Origin: Ectothiorhodosinus mongolicus
Lineage (GTDB): Bacteria > Pseudomonadota > Gammaproteobacteria > Ectothiorhodospirales > Ectothiorhodospiraceae
NCBI RefSeq assembly: GCF_022406875.1
Contig: NZ_CP023018.1
Coordinates: forward strand, 35,575-99,574
DNA: 64,000 nucleotides
Direction: 5' to 3'
Shown here: positions 44,797-58,062 of the stretch, piece by piece
Layout: each line of letters starts with the position of its first letter
How positions within the stretch are numbered: the first letter of the stretch is position 1
Notes under the pieces: generated by a model
What the model saw: the letters and a program-made list of their open reading frames with translations, nothing else
Databases searched by the model: none
What the model was told of the DNA's origin: nothing
Position numbers and translations under genes: made by a program

Positions 44797-46056
44797 ATGG
44801 GCTTCGAACATATCAAAATCCCGGAACAAGGGACCCGCATCACAGCCAACGCTGACTTCTCCTTAAACGTCCCCGATAACCCCATTATCCCCTACATCGA
44901 AGGGGACGGCATCGGCGTCGATATTAGTCCGGTGATGATTAAGGTGGTGGATGCCGCGGTGGAAAAAGCTTACGGCGGGAAAAAACGTATCGCGTGGATG
45001 GAGGTTTACGCCGGCGAGAAAGCCACGCATGTCTACGGCGGCGATCATTGGTTGCCGACTGAAACCATGGAGGCGATTCGTGACTATGTGGTCTCGATTA
45101 AAGGTCCCCTGACCACGCCGGTGGGGGGTGGCATTCGCTCCCTCAATGTGGCGCTGCGTCAGGAACTGGATTTGTATGTCTGCCAGCGCCCCATTCGTTA
45201 TTTCACGGGCGTGCCCAGCCCGCTGAAAACTCCCGAGCGCACCGATATGGTGATCTTCCGGGAAAACTCGGAAGACATTTATGCTGGGATCGAGTGGGCT
45301 GCCGAGTCGCCCGAAGCCAAGCAGGTGATTGATTTTCTCTTGAACACGATGGGTGTGACCAAGATTCGCTTCCCAGAGAGCAGCGGCATCGGCGTTAAAC
45401 CGGTATCCCGAGATGGCACCCAGCGCTTGGTGCGCAAGGCCATTCAGTACGCGATCGACAACGACCGCGACTCGGTCACTTTGGTACACAAAGGCAACAT
45501 CATGAAGTTCACCGAAGGCGCCTTTAAAAACTGGGGCTACGAACTGGCCATAGAAGAGTTTGGTGCCACGGAGCTGGATGGCGGGCCTTGGTGCACGCTG
45601 AAAAACCCCAAGACCGGTCGCGACATGATCATCAAAGACGTGATTGCTGATAATTTCTTACAACAAATCCTGCTGCGTCCACAGGACTACAGCGTCATTG
45701 CCACGCTCAATCTCAATGGCGATTACATCTCTGATGCTCTGGCGGCTCAGGTGGGCGGTATCGGTATTGCCCCAGGCGCCAATCTTTCGGATACCGTGGC
45801 CATGTTCGAAGCCACGCACGGCACGGCCCCCAAATATGCGGGTCTGGATCGGGTGAACCCGGGCTCGATTATTCTGTCTGCTGAAATGATGTTGCGTCAC
45901 ATGGGCTGGACTGAAGCGGCAGACCTAATCATAACCGGGCTTAGCGGTGCGATTAGCTCAGGTCGGGTTACCTATGATTTTGCCCGCGCGGTTGAAGGCA
46001 CCACAGAGCTGAGCTGTTCAGATTTTGGTGACAATATTATTGACCACATGGCTTGA
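44797..46056 (+). CDS. icd: Isocitrate dehydrogenase (NADP-dependent)
   Basis: 419 residues from ATG at 44797 with AAAGGAA upstream. Landmarks are [85 protein letters not shown] and [24 protein letters not shown]. Ser115 in GIRSLN corresponds to the serine phosphorylated by AceK in E. coli, so that control may exist here. It makes 2-oxoglutarate and NADPH. In E. coli icd is also near mnmA. Confidence 0.97.
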   Translation: MGFEHIKIPEQGTRITANADFSLNVPDNPIIPYIEGDGIGVDISPVMIKVVDAAVEKAYGGKKRIAWMEVYAGEKATHVYGGDHWLPTETMEAIRDYVVSIKGPLTTPVGGGIRSLNVALRQELDLYVCQRPIRYFTGVPSPLKTPERTDMVIFRENSEDIYAGIEWAAESPEAKQVIDFLLNTMGVTKIRFPESSGIGVKPVSRDGTQRLVRKAIQYAIDNDRDSVTLVHKGNIMKFTEGAFKNWGYELAIEEFGATELDGGPWCTLKNPKTGRDMIIKDVIADNFLQQILLRPQDYSVIATLNLNGDYISDALAAQVGGIGIAPGANLSDTVAMFEATHGTAPKYAGLDRVNPGSIILSAEMMLRHMGWTEAADLIITGLSGAISSGRVTYDFARAVEGTTELSCSDFGDNIIDHMA

Positions 46057-46094
46057 GGTGTTGAATTGCGCACAAAAGGCCGCACAATGGAACT

Positions 46095-46427
46095 ATGAGT
46101 AAGGGAGACGATCACAAACCAGATCAAGATCAGGGCCAAGGCTTGGCATTGGACGAAGCCCGTCCTGAACTCAAGCCGCCACCGCGATTTAAAGTGTTGT
46201 TATTGAACGACGACTACACGCCCATGGAGTTTGTGGTCGAAGTATTGGAAGTGTTTTTCGCCATGGACCGGGAAAAAGCGACCCGGGTTATGTTGCATGT
46301 GCATACCCGAGGTAAGGGCGTTTGCGGGATCTACAGCCGCGATATCGCCGAAACCAAGGTGGCACAGGTCAATGACTACTCACGAGAGCACCAGCACCCC
46401 CTGCTGTGTGCGATGGAAGAGGCCTAG
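46095..46427 (+). CDS. clpS: ATP-dependent Clp protease adaptor ClpS
   Basis: 110 residues. After a charged, flexible N-terminus the core reads [77 protein letters not shown], shortened in meaning to the [10 protein letters not shown] and HxxGKGVCG motifs. It binds N-degron substrates and delivers them to ClpA. It ends 8 bp before clpA. Confidence 0.96.
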   Translation: MSKGDDHKPDQDQGQGLALDEARPELKPPPRFKVLLLNDDYTPMEFVVEVLEVFFAMDREKATRVMLHVHTRGKGVCGIYSRDIAETKVAQVNDYSREHQHPLLCAMEEA

Positions 46428-46435
46428 AGCAAACT

Positions 46436-48697
46436 ATGCTAAACAAAGAACTCGAGTTTTCCCTGAACATGGCTTTCAAAGCCGCACGTGAAAAACGCCA
46501 TGAGTTCATGACCGTTGAGCACCTGCTGCTGGCCCTCACTGATAATCCCACTGCAGTGAATGTGTTTCGTGCCTGCGGCATTAAGGTCGAAGCCCTGCGC
46601 GATGAACTCGTGGAGTTCATCGAAACCAATACTCCCAAGCTGCCTTTGCGCGACCCGCGCGATACTCAGCCCACTTTAGGGTTTCAGCGAGTTTTGCAGC
46701 GCGCCGTGTTTCATGTGCAATCCTCCGGCCGCAAAGAAGTCTCCGGCGCCAATGTGCTGGTCGCCATCTTCGGTGAGCAGGAATCGCACGCGGTGTTTTT
46801 ATTGGGCCAGCATGATTTGGCGCGACTGGATGTGGTGAATTATATCTCCCACGGCATCTCGAAAAGTGGCGATGCAATGGATGAAGAGGCTGCTGCCAGC
46901 GGGCCCGAGGTGCAAGAAGGCGAGGAGGGTAAGGCCAAGAATGCCCTCGAAACCTACGCCACTAACCTCAATGAAATGGCGCTTCAGGGTCGTATTGACC
47001 CACTGATCGGTCGTGCTGAAGAATTAGAGCGCACCGTGCAAATCCTGTGTCGCCGTCGTAAGAATAATCCACTGTTTGTCGGCGAAGCGGGCGTCGGCAA
47101 GACGGCTATCGCTGAAGGACTGGCCAAGAAAATTGTCGATGGCGAAGTGCCGGAGGTATTGGCTGAGAGCACCATTTATTCGCTGGATCTGGGTGGTTTG
47201 GTGGCCGGAACCAAGTATCGCGGCGATTTCGAAAAGCGCTTAAAAGGCGTTTTGGCGCAGCTGAAAAAGGAGCCGGGTGCAGTGCTGTTCATCGATGAGA
47301 TTCATACGATCATCGGTGCAGGCTCGGCCTCTGGCGGAGTCATGGATGCCTCTAATTTGATTAAGCCGATGCTGGCTACGGGTGAGTTAAAGTGCATCGG
47401 ATCAACCACTTATCAGGAATATCGAGGTATTTTCGAGAAAGACCGCGCGCTAGCCCGACGCTTCCAAAAAATTGATGTGAACGAGCCTAGCGTGGAGGAA
47501 ACCATCGAAATTCTTAAGGGGCTGAAAAGCCGCTTTGAAGAACACCATGACGTGCGCTACACCGTTAAGGCTCTGCGCTGCGCTGCTGAACTGGCGAGTC
47601 GCTACATCACCGATCGGCATCTGCCCGATAAAGCTATCGACGTGATTGATGAGGCGGGGGCCAACCGGCGTTTGCAGCCCGCCAGTGGCCGCAAGAAAAC
47701 CATCTCGGTGCATGATATCGAGTCGATCGTGGCGCGCATTGCCCGCATACCGCCTAAAAGCGTGTCCGCCTCGGATATGGATGTGCTGAAAAACCTCGAG
47801 CGCAATCTGAAAATGGTGGTGTTCGGGCAAGATGAAGCCATCGAGACTCTGTCTGCTGCCATCAAAATGGCACGCTCGGGCTTGGGTGATGGCGATAAGC
47901 CCATTGGCTCATTCTTGTTTGCTGGCCCCACGGGCGTGGGTAAGACTGAGGTAACCCGTCAATTGGCCAATGTGTTGGGCATTGAGCTGGTGCGTTTTGA
48001 TATGTCCGAATACATAGAGCGCCACACGGTATCTCGCTTGATTGGCGCACCTCCGGGTTATGTGGGCTATGACGAGGGCGGGCTACTGACTGATGCGGTT
48101 CTCAAACACCCGCATGCTGTGTTGCTGCTCGATGAAGTCGAAAAAGCGCATCCCGATGTCTTTAACCTGCTGCTGCAGGTCATGGATCATGGCACTTTGA
48201 CCGACACCAACGGGCGTAAGGTCGACTTCCGTAATGTCATCCTAGTGATGACCAGCAACATTGGCGCTGAGCTGTCGAGCCGCAGCACTATGGGCTTTAC
48301 CCAACAGGATCACTCCACCGATGCCATGGAGGCCCTAAAACGCGCCTTCAGTCCGGAGTTTCGCAATCGTTTGGACAGCATCATCCAGTTCAAGGCGCTG
48401 GACCCGGCCACCATCGTCAATGTGGTGGACAAGTTTCTCACGCAACTGCAAGCACAGCTGGATGAGAAGAAAGTGCTCTTGGTCGTGGAGGATGAGGCTC
48501 GGGCCTGGCTGGCCGAGCATGGCTATGATCCGAAAATGGGCGCGCGTCCCATGGCCCGCGTGATTCAGGAGCACATCAAAAAGCCGCTGGCCGAGGAAGT
48601 GCTGTTTGGGCGGCTATCTGAGGGCGGTGAGGTGCATGTCATTGTCGACAATGACAAACTGGCCCTGAATTATGAAACGGAAGCCGTGCCTTCTTAA
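46436..48697 (+). CDS. clpA: ATP-dependent Clp protease ATP-binding subunit ClpA
   Basis: 753 residues from ATG at 46436 ([34 protein letters not shown]), the family start. Double-Clp N-domain, then AAA1 with [13 protein letters not shown] and [14 protein letters not shown], and AAA2 with [13 protein letters not shown] and [14 protein letters not shown]. The ClpP-docking loop that is IGL in E. coli reads MGF here ([15 protein letters not shown]). It unfolds substrates for ClpP. Confidence 0.97.
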   Translation: MLNKELEFSLNMAFKAAREKRHEFMTVEHLLLALTDNPTAVNVFRACGIKVEALRDELVEFIETNTPKLPLRDPRDTQPTLGFQRVLQRAVFHVQSSGRKEVSGANVLVAIFGEQESHAVFLLGQHDLARLDVVNYISHGISKSGDAMDEEAAASGPEVQEGEEGKAKNALETYATNLNEMALQGRIDPLIGRAEELERTVQILCRRRKNNPLFVGEAGVGKTAIAEGLAKKIVDGEVPEVLAESTIYSLDLGGLVAGTKYRGDFEKRLKGVLAQLKKEPGAVLFIDEIHTIIGAGSASGGVMDASNLIKPMLATGELKCIGSTTYQEYRGIFEKDRALARRFQKIDVNEPSVEETIEILKGLKSRFEEHHDVRYTVKALRCAAELASRYITDRHLPDKAIDVIDEAGANRRLQPASGRKKTISVHDIESIVARIARIPPKSVSASDMDVLKNLERNLKMVVFGQDEAIETLSAAIKMARSGLGDGDKPIGSFLFAGPTGVGKTEVTRQLANVLGIELVRFDMSEYIERHTVSRLIGAPPGYVGYDEGGLLTDAVLKHPHAVLLLDEVEKAHPDVFNLLLQVMDHGTLTDTNGRKVDFRNVILVMTSNIGAELSSRSTMGFTQQDHSTDAMEALKRAFSPEFRNRLDSIIQFKALDPATIVNVVDKFLTQLQAQLDEKKVLLVVEDEARAWLAEHGYDPKMGARPMARVIQEHIKKPLAEEVLFGRLSEGGEVHVIVDNDKLALNYETEAVPS

Positions 48698-48710
48698 GGG
48701 CACGGTTTTT
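48684..48710 (+). terminator. Intrinsic terminator of clpA
   Basis: CCGTGCC pairs with GGCACGG around TTCTTAAG, followed by TTTTT. The loop contains the clpA stop codon, and the T-tract overlaps the end of convergent infA. Confidence 0.85.
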
Positions 48711-48927
48711 ACTTGTTTCGGTAAACGATCCGGCCTTTGGTCAAATCATAAGGCGTCATTTGCACCATGACCCGGTCACCGCGAAGGATGCGGATATAAT
48801 GCTTGCGCATGCGGCCGGAGATGTGGGCGGTAACAACGTGACCATTGTCCAACTCAACGCGAAACACGGTGTTAGGCAGGTTCTCGAGAACCGTGCCTTC
48901 CATTTCTATATGATCTTCTTTGGGCAT
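48709..48927 (-). CDS. infA: Translation initiation factor IF-1
   Basis: 72 residues: [67 protein letters not shown] shows the complete OB-fold S1-type protein (key parts [28 protein letters not shown]). It binds the 30S A site. Convergent with clpA, a neighbourhood conserved in gammaproteobacteria. Confidence 0.97.
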   Translation of the reverse strand: MPKEDHIEMEGTVLENLPNTVFRVELDNGHVVTAHISGRMRKHYIRILRGDRVMVQMTPYDLTKGRIVYRNK

Positions 48928-49065
48928 AGGCCCCTGGGGGTTGTGGAACGAAGCGCCTCATTATCAACACTGGCGCACATAAAACAAGCCCTAGGCGTGT
49001 TTGCACCTTTTCCGTCGATGCGCCTAAACTACGCGTTTTTCCCGTAGAGAGAGTAAGGAAACCCC

Positions 49066-50004
49066 ATGCAGATTGCCTATGTATTTCCGGGTCAGGGCTC
49101 GCAGTCATTGGGCATGCTGGGCGCATTGGCACAGCGTTTCCCCGAGGTTGAACAGACTTTTGCCCAGGCCAGTGAGGTCTTGGAACTTGATCTCTGGAAA
49201 CTGGCTTGCGAGGGTCCCGTCGAGGCGATCAACCGCACCGAAAATACTCAACCTTTGATGCTGGCTGCGGGCGTCGCGGTAGCGCGCGTCTGGGCGGCGC
49301 AAGGCGGGGCACCGGCGGCCATGATGGCCGGCCACAGTTTGGGTGAATATTCTGCTTTGGTGTGCGCGGGCAGTTTGGATTATGCACAAGCGGTGCGCAT
49401 GGTGGCTGAGCGCGCTCGGCTGATGCAAAACGCCGTCCCTGAGGGTGAGGGAGCGATGGCGGCCATTATTGGTCTGGATGATGATGCGGTTCAGGCCGCC
49501 TGCAAAAGCGTGGCAGATGCGGGCGTGGTCGAAGCCGTGAATTTCAATGCGCCAGGCCAAGTAGTCATCGCTGGTGAAAAAGTCGCGGTGGAGGCGGCCA
49601 TGCAAGCCGCCAAGGCAGCGGGTGCCAAGCGCGCTTTGCCGCTACCAGTCAGCGTTCCCTCGCACTGCCGCCTGATGAACAACGCCAGCCAGCAGCTGCA
49701 TCAAAAACTCGAAGGCATCTCCGTGCAAACCCCAAAGGTTCCGGTACTGCATAATGTGGATGTTGCCAGCCACGAAGAGCCGGTTATTATTCGCTCGGCT
49801 TTGGCGGCGCAAGTGAAACAACCGGTGCGCTGGGTGGAAACCATTCAAGCCATGTCGGCTCAGGGAATAACCCGCATTATCGAAATGGGTCCCGGCAAAG
49901 TGCTTACTGGCCTCAATAAACGCATTGATTCGTCGCTAGAACTGCATTGCGTTTCGGATCCCGAAAGTCTTGAGGCGGCCATGCAACTGGGTCGCGCCGC
50001 CTGA
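49066..50004 (+). CDS. fabD: Malonyl-CoA:ACP transacylase
   Basis: 312 residues: AYVFPGQGSQSLGMLGAL, the active-site GHSLGEYSAL (Ser91), and VPSHCRLM with the catalytic histidine region. It loads malonyl onto ACP. A good AAGGAA site lies upstream. It starts the fab cluster; plsX, rpmF and fabH, which often come before fabD, are absent here, because infA lies upstream on the other strand. Confidence 0.97.
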   Translation: MQIAYVFPGQGSQSLGMLGALAQRFPEVEQTFAQASEVLELDLWKLACEGPVEAINRTENTQPLMLAAGVAVARVWAAQGGAPAAMMAGHSLGEYSALVCAGSLDYAQAVRMVAERARLMQNAVPEGEGAMAAIIGLDDDAVQAACKSVADAGVVEAVNFNAPGQVVIAGEKVAVEAAMQAAKAAGAKRALPLPVSVPSHCRLMNNASQQLHQKLEGISVQTPKVPVLHNVDVASHEEPVIIRSALAAQVKQPVRWVETIQAMSAQGITRIIEMGPGKVLTGLNKRIDSSLELHCVSDPESLEAAMQLGRAA

Positions 50005-50027
50005 ATCAATAAAGGAATTTTCCGGAC

Positions 50028-50771
50028 ATGTTACTCACAGATGAAATCGCCTTGGTCACTGGCGCTAGCCGTGGCATCGGTAAAGCCATCGCCCTGCAAC
50101 TAGCACAGCAGGGCGCCACCGTGATCGGCACTGCCACCAAAGAAGAAGGTGCTCAGGCCATTACCCATTGGATGCAGGCTGAAGGCGTGAAGGGCGAAGG
50201 CATGGCCTTGAATGTCAATGACGCCGATGCCATCACCCAAATCATCGATCAGATCAATGAGCGTCATGGCAGCGTCACCATTTTGGTGAACAATGCCGGC
50301 ATCACGCGCGATAACCTGATGATGCGAATGAAAGACGAAGAGTGGGATGACATCATCCAAACCAATCTGACTGCGGTTTTTCGCGTTACTCGGGCCGTTT
50401 TGCGCGGCATGATGAAAGCGCGTAAAGGCCGCATTATCCATGTCGGCTCGGTGGTGGGATCAGCCGGCAATGCCGGCCAGACGAATTATGCCGCAGCTAA
50501 AGCTGGGCTGCTGGGATTGGCCAAATCCCTGGCGCGTGAAGTAGGTTCTCGAGGCATTACCGTGAACACGGTTGCCCCTGGATTTATTGATACGGATATG
50601 ACCCGAAACCTACCGGAAGCCCATCGTGAAGCACTTTTGGGACAGATTCCGTTGGCACGATTGGGCCAACCAGAAGAGATCGCAGCGACTGTGGCATTTC
50701 TGGCTTCGCCTGCTGCGGCTTACATTACCGGCGAGACCCTGCATGTCAACGGCGGGATGTTTATGCCATAA
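50028..50771 (+). CDS. fabG: 3-oxoacyl-ACP reductase
   Basis: 247 residues, classical [37 protein letters not shown], catalytic Ser141, Tyr154 and Lys158 ([11 protein letters not shown]), and the family end [18 protein letters not shown]-dependent ketoreduction step of fatty-acid synthesis. It lies 23 bp after fabD with AAAGGAA upstream. Confidence 0.97.
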   Translation: MLLTDEIALVTGASRGIGKAIALQLAQQGATVIGTATKEEGAQAITHWMQAEGVKGEGMALNVNDADAITQIIDQINERHGSVTILVNNAGITRDNLMMRMKDEEWDDIIQTNLTAVFRVTRAVLRGMMKARKGRIIHVGSVVGSAGNAGQTNYAAAKAGLLGLAKSLAREVGSRGITVNTVAPGFIDTDMTRNLPEAHREALLGQIPLARLGQPEEIAATVAFLASPAAAYITGETLHVNGGMFMP

Positions 50772-50785
50772 GCAATACGGTAAAG

Positions 50786-50814
50786 TGGATCCACTGGATC
50801 GATTTCACTACAAT
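50786..50814 (+). promoter_or_regulatory. Possible promoter of acpP
   Basis: TACAAT (50809-50814) with TGGATC (50786-50791) 17 bases upstream, in the 92-bp fabG-acpP gap. acpP usually has its own strong promoter because ACP is abundant; the -35 match is weak. Confidence 0.35.
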
Positions 50815-50863
50815 AGCGGCGTTTTCATGCTGCATTTTTTATCCACAAGGGGATTGGCAAACA

Positions 50864-51106
50864 ATGAGTAATATCGAAGAACGTGTCCGCAAGATTGTTG
50901 TGGAACAGTTGGGCGTTAAGGAAGAAGATGTCACCAACAGCGCATCTTTCGTCGACGATCTGGGCGCAGACTCGCTGGACACGGTCGAACTGGTGATGGC
51001 ACTGGAAGAGGAGTTTGAAACCGAAATTCCTGATGAAGAAGCCGAAAAGATCACCACGGTGCAGCAAGCCATCGACTACATCAATGAGCATCTGCCCAGC
51101 GCCTAA
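50864..51106 (+). CDS. acpP: Acyl carrier protein
   Basis: 80 residues, acidic: [22 protein letters not shown], then [35 protein letters not shown]. Ser37 in DSL carries the phosphopantetheine. It is separated from fabF by a gap containing a long hairpin, which may set the high ACP to FabF ratio. Confidence 0.98.
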   Translation: MSNIEERVRKIVVEQLGVKEEDVTNSASFVDDLGADSLDTVELVMALEEEFETEIPDEEAEKITTVQQAIDYINEHLPSA

Positions 51107-51126
51107 GCTTGGGTGGGGTGATTGAT

Positions 51127-51180
51127 GCAACCAATGCGGCCCGGCCCATGTACAAAGGGACGGGTTCGCATTTTGGTTGC
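51127..51180 (+). terminator. Long hairpin between acpP and fabF
   Basis: GCAACCAATGCGGCCCGGCCC on the left pairs imperfectly with the right arm GGGACGGGTTCGCATTTTGGTTGC read in reverse complement, around ATGTACAAA (arms abbreviated by position: 51127-51147 and 51157-51180). There is no T-tract, so partial termination or mRNA stabilisation is more likely than full termination. Confidence 0.6.
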
Positions 51181-51209
51181 TAAAGAAGACCAAGTAAGAG
51201 GGTTAGCAT

Positions 51210-52448
51210 TTGTCTAAACGGCGCGTCGTCATCACCGGTCTGGGCATTGTCTCTCCGGTGGGATCCACCATCGAAACCGCATGGGCGAACATCACTGCGG
51301 GTAAAAGCGGTATCTCGGCCATCGATGTATTCGATGCCTCTGAGATGCCCGTACGCATCTCCGGAGCGGTGCGTGATTTCAATGCCGATGATTACATCAC
51401 CCCCAAAGAGCAGCGCAAGATGGATACCTTCATCCATTACGGTGTGGCGGCCGGCGTTCAGGCCTTACGTGATTCCGGCCTCGAAGTCACCGAAGCTAAT
51501 GCTGAGCGTATCGGTGTGTCTATCGGCTCAGGCATTGGTGGCCTGCCTTATATCGAAAAAAGTTACGACGCCTACCTCAAAGGCGGCGCTCGCAAGATTT
51601 CCCCGTTTTTTGTGCCCAGCTCCATCATTAACATGGTGTCGGGCAATCTCTCGATCATGCATGGCCTCAAAGGCCCAAATATCTCCCTAGTTTCTGCCTG
51701 TGCTACCGGCACCCATAGCATTGGTGATGCTGCGCGCATGATCATGTATGGCGATGTCGATGCCATGGTGACCGGCGGTGCCGAAATGGCGACCACGCCA
51801 TTGGGTATCGGCGGTTTTGCCGCAGCTCGTGCGCTCTCGACCCGCAACGACGCTCCAGAACAGGCCAGTCGTCCCTGGGACCGCGATCGCGATGGCTTTG
51901 TGCTGGGTGACGGCGCTGGCGTGGTAGTGCTGGAAGAATACGAACACGCCAAGGCCCGCGGCGCGCGGATTTACTGCGAACTGGCGGGTATTGGTTGGAA
52001 CTCTGATGCTTTTCACATGACGCAGCCCTCTGAAGGGGGTGAAGGTGCAGCGGCCTGCATGCAGATGGCGCTGAAAAGCGCAGGGCTGAATGCCGACCAA
52101 ATCGACTATGTGAATGCTCACGGCACATCGACCCCGGCGGGTGATAAAGCCGAAACTATGGGTGTTAAGCGCGCCTTGGGCGATCATGCTAAGAAAATAG
52201 CGGTGAGTTCGACCAAATCCATGACCGGGCATCTTTTGGGTGCGGCCGGCGGCGTGGAGGCGGTGTTCAGTATCTTGGCCTTGCACCATGGCGTGATCCC
52301 CCCGACCATCAATTTGGACAACCCAGATCCGGAATGTGATCTGGACTATGTGCCGCATACAGCGCGGCAACAGGCAGTCAATGTCGCTGTGTCTAATTCT
52401 TTTGGTTTTGGCGGCACCAACGGCACGCTGATCTTCCGTAAGCTCTAA
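51210..52448 (+). CDS. fabF: 3-oxoacyl-ACP synthase II
   Basis: 412 residues beginning with TTG at 51210 ([21 protein letters not shown]), seven bases after AGAGGG; this matches the family start and no ATG is nearby. Active-site Cys164 ([13 protein letters not shown]) and the two histidines in [11 protein letters not shown] and [11 protein letters not shown] are present. It elongates acyl-ACP and helps adjust membrane unsaturation. Confidence 0.97.
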   Translation: MSKRRVVITGLGIVSPVGSTIETAWANITAGKSGISAIDVFDASEMPVRISGAVRDFNADDYITPKEQRKMDTFIHYGVAAGVQALRDSGLEVTEANAERIGVSIGSGIGGLPYIEKSYDAYLKGGARKISPFFVPSSIINMVSGNLSIMHGLKGPNISLVSACATGTHSIGDAARMIMYGDVDAMVTGGAEMATTPLGIGGFAAARALSTRNDAPEQASRPWDRDRDGFVLGDGAGVVVLEEYEHAKARGARIYCELAGIGWNSDAFHMTQPSEGGEGAAACMQMALKSAGLNADQIDYVNAHGTSTPAGDKAETMGVKRALGDHAKKIAVSSTKSMTGHLLGAAGGVEAVFSILALHHGVIPPTINLDNPDPECDLDYVPHTARQQAVNVAVSNSFGFGGTNGTLIFRKL

Positions 52449-52464
52449 GGCCCGCAGCCATCCC

Positions 52465-53285
52465 ATGACGCCTTCGCATGGGCCTAATGACCTGACTCTG
52501 ATTCCCGGTGATGATCGCGGGATTAACTACGGCGATGGTGTCTTTGAGACCCTACGCGTGGCTGACGGAGCAGTCCTGCACTGGCCTTTGCATCGCCGGC
52601 GCTTACAGTGGGGCCTAGAGCGGCTTAAAATAGCCCTGACTGATTGGTCGACTTTGGAATCAGACCTGGCCCAAGCCGCCGGCGAGCACGAAGCAGCAGT
52701 ATTAAAGCTGATTGTCACACGAGGCAGTGGCCCGCGCGGCTATCGCCCTCCCCAAATGACACACCCACGCTGGTTTCTACAGGTGGGGCCCATGCCCGAT
52801 TATGACCCCGCCTGGGCCGAGCAGGGCGTTTTGCTGCGTTTATGCGAGACGCGCCTGGCACATCAGCCCTTATTGGCCGGCATTAAGCACTTAAACCGGT
52901 TGGAACAAGTACTGGCCAGGTCAGAATGGCAAGATGAGTTTCAAGAGGGCCTGATGTTGGATCAGGAAGGGCGGGTGATTTGTGGCACCATGAGCAATAT
53001 ATTTATGGTGCTGGGAAATCAATTGCTTACGCCCCAACTGGATCACTGTGGTATCGCTGGGATTACCCGTCAACGGTTAATGGCGGCGGCTGGCTTGTTG
53101 GGCTTTGCCTGCGAGGAGAGACCCCTATCCTTGGCGGATTTAGCAGACGCTGAGGGCTTATTCCTGACCAATACGGTTTTTGGGCTGTGGCCCGTGCGGC
53201 AATTTCAGGACCAGCAATTTGTTATCAGTGATGGGGTGCGGCGCCTGCAGCGTCTGTTGCAGCGTAAGCCGGCGAAGAGGCGCTG

Positions 53286-53286
<1 letters not shown>
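52465..53286 (+). CDS. pabC: Aminodeoxychorismate lyase
   Basis: 273 residues of the class IV PLP aminotransferase fold: GINYGDGVFETLRV, HRRRLQWGLERL, the PLP lysine in GIKHLNRLEQVLA, and EGLMLDQEGRVICGTMSNIFMV. It forms p-aminobenzoate for folate. Located between fabF and mltG as in E. coli; its stop overlaps the mltG start (TGATG). Confidence 0.94.
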
Positions 53287-55948
<2,662 letters not shown>

Positions 55949-55949
<1 letters not shown>

Positions 55950-56743
55950 TGTTTATCGATTCCCACTGTCATTTAGATAGAGTTGATCTTGAGGCCTTTG
56001 GCGGGGAAGTGCAGGGTGTCTTGAATGCGGCCAACGAGGCTGGTGTCGAGCACATGCTATGCATTTCAATTGACATGAATAATTACCCACAAGTGCTTGC
56101 TTTAGCTGAGAAATACGCCCAGGTTAATTGCACAGTGGGCATGCATCCCAACGCCCGCGAGGGGCATGAGCCCAGCATCGCCGAATTGGTGGAAATGGCG
56201 GCTCATCCGCGCGTGGTTGGCATCGGTGAGACAGGTTTGGATTATCACTACAACGAGGGTGATCTGACTTGGCAGCATGAGCGCTTTGAGCGCCACCTTG
56301 AGGCGGCCCGTCAGGCCCGGTTGCCGGTGGTGATCCACAGCCGCGCAGCGCCACGTGAGACCATTGAGGTACTTCGCCAAGCCCATGCTGAGGACTTTGG
56401 CGGCGTATTGCACTGCTTCTCGGAGGACTGGAACATGGCCAAGGCCGGCCTTGATCTCGGCTTTTACGTCTCTTTTTCCGGCATCCTCACCTTCAAGAGC
56501 GCTCAAGAACTCCGTGAAGTGGCTCGCAAAGTTCCCGCCGACCGCCTCCTGATCGAGACCGATTCGCCTTATTTGGCACCCGTACCTCATCGCGGCAAGC
56601 CCAACCATCCCGCCTGGGTGCGCCACGTCGCCGAGTGCCTCGCTGAAGTCCGCGGCGAGCCCCTCGAAGCCATCGCCGAGCACACCACCACTAACTACCA
56701 CCGCCTCTTCAAGAAGGGGTACGACCCCACTAACGGGGTCTGA
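55949..56743 (+). CDS. TatD-family metal-dependent hydrolase
   Basis: 264 residues from ATG at 55949: FIDSHCHLDRVDLEAFGGEV (metal ligands HxH), GMHPNAREGHE, GIGETGLDYHYNEGDLTWQHERFERHLEAARQARLPVVIHSRAA, HCFSEDW and IETDSPYLAPVPHRGKPNHPAWVRHVAE. Family members are 3'-5' exonucleases or DNases; this position after holB is that of the YcfH/TatD-like subgroup. The last eight residues (GYDPTNGV) and the stop come from a dispersed palindrome. Confidence 0.93.
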
Positions 56744-56766
56744 CCCCATTAGTGGGGTCGTACCCC
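56716..56766. repeat. Triple palindrome cluster shared by two convergent gene ends
   Basis: GGGGTACGACCCC (56716-56728) and its inverted copy GGGGTCGTACCCC (56754-56766) flank a GGGGTCTGACCCC core (56735-56747). Together they can fold into a large hairpin. The element encodes the C-terminus of the tatD-like gene on one strand and of the aminotransferase gene on the other, and could also act as a two-way terminator. Confidence 0.9.
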
Positions 56767-57875
56767 ATTGTTGCTAATTCTACCGCGCGCTCTAAATGCG
56801 CGGCAGGCGTGTAGAAATGGGGTGAAAAGCGAATGGCGCCGCCACGCAAAGCGCATAGAACTCCCTGATCCATCAGCGACCGATACAAAGCGGGCAGGTC
56901 TATATCGGCATGGTTAAAGCTGACGATGCCCGCCCGGCGCAGCGGATCTCGCGGAGACACCACCTCGAACGAAGTCTGGTCCAACAGGTCGATGAGATAT
57001 TCCACATTACGTTTTAAAGCGTCACCGACAAAGCCCATGCCCAGCTCCTCCAAGAGCGAAACACTGGCCTCTAGTGCATGGATACCCAGCAAATTACTGC
57101 TGCCACACTCGAAGCGACGCGCATCGGCGGCCACCGCCCAATCGCTGCGGTCGTAGTCACCTGCGGCTTCTAACATATGCCAGCCAAATTGGTTAAGCTT
57201 CAGGGCATCGCGCAACTCAGCCCGGCAATAAAACACCGCCAAACCCTCCGGGCCCAGCAACCACTTATGGCCATCGGCTGCCAGGAAGTCGATGTGACAG
57301 GCCTGAACATCCAAGGGCAGGGCGCCCAATTGTTGGATGGCATCGACACAAAACAATACGCCCCGACTTCTACAGGCTTCGCCCAAGCGCGGCAAATCCA
57401 AACGCAGACCCCGCGCATACTGCACCGCGCTGACACTCAGCAGGCGCGTTCGAGGATTTATAGCGGCTAATAAAGCGGCCTCAGGATCATCCGCGGAAAT
57501 ATCCACCTGCCGCACTTCCACCCCAAAGCGATACTGCAAGGACTCCCAGACCACGCGGTTAGACGGAAACTCATGCGTGGGCAAAACGATATTGTCACCT
57601 TCGGCCCAGTTCAGGCCGTAAGCCACCACCGACAAACCCTCAGAGGTGCTCTTGAGTAATGCGACATCCTCAGCGGCGGGAGCATTCATCAGCCGCGCCA
57701 GTCGTTCACGCAGGCGCTGCTCCGTCGCCAGCCACCGCGGATAATGGGAAGAACCCACCCGCATATTCTCATCAGCAAAGGCTTTGACCGCAGCGCAGGT
57801 ACGCTTCGGCCAGGGTGCTACCGCCGCATGATTCAGGTGAATCAGCCCAGCCTCTTGAGGGAATTCATCAAACAT
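56730..57875 (-). CDS. Class-V PLP aminotransferase (cysteine-desulfurase-like)
   Basis: 381 residues from ATG at 57875, with GGAG upstream. Fold-type I features are IHLNHAAVAPWPKRTCAAVKAF, LLKSTSEGLSVVAYGLNW, LLSVSAVQYARGLRLDLPRLGEACRSRGVLFCVDAIQQLGALPLDV and the PLP lysine in DFLAADGHKWLLGPEGLAVFYC. No conserved catalytic cysteine loop of the IscS or SufS type is obvious, so it may be a selenocysteine-lyase-like, kynureninase-like or isopenicillin-epimerase-like enzyme. Its last residues (GYDPTNGVRPR) are encoded by the palindrome cluster. Confidence 0.82.
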   Translation of the reverse strand: MFDEFPQEAGLIHLNHAAVAPWPKRTCAAVKAFADENMRVGSSHYPRWLATEQRLRERLARLMNAPAAEDVALLKSTSEGLSVVAYGLNWAEGDNIVLPTHEFPSNRVVWESLQYRFGVEVRQVDISADDPEAALLAAINPRTRLLSVSAVQYARGLRLDLPRLGEACRSRGVLFCVDAIQQLGALPLDVQACHIDFLAADGHKWLLGPEGLAVFYCRAELRDALKLNQFGWHMLEAAGDYDRSDWAVAADARRFECGSSNLLGIHALEASVSLLEELGMGFVGDALKRNVEYLIDLLDQTSFEVVSPRDPLRRAGIVSFNHADIDLPALYRSLMDQGVLCALRGGAIRFSPHFYTPAAHLERAVELATMGYDPTNGVRPR

Positions 57876-57995
57876 ATCGAGCGGACTCCTATGGGTCGGC
57901 AATTTGCACCCACATATCGGTATTTGTTAGGGTGCCCCAGCTTTATCGCACTATTTTAGGGCAACTGTGAAGGGGGCGACCCTTTCCGCTGGAAT

Positions 57996-58025
57996 GGGGT
58001 ACGACCCCATTTGGGGTCGTACCCC
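57996..58025. repeat. REPIN-like palindrome pair upstream of the KamA-like gene
   Basis: GGGGTACGACCCC (57996-58008) and GGGGTCGTACCCC (58013-58025), a perfect inverted pair with a 4-base spacer, flanked by AAT and ATT. It lies in the 187-bp gap between divergent genes. Confidence 0.9.
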
Positions 58026-58062
58026 ATTGGTTATGTTCTTGCCCGCACAACAGGAGAAAGAG

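Noticed and set aside
57967-58062. Longer start for the KamA-like protein through the palindrome pair
   Set aside because: The extra residues come from the repeat and a good AGGAG site precedes the ATG at 58063.
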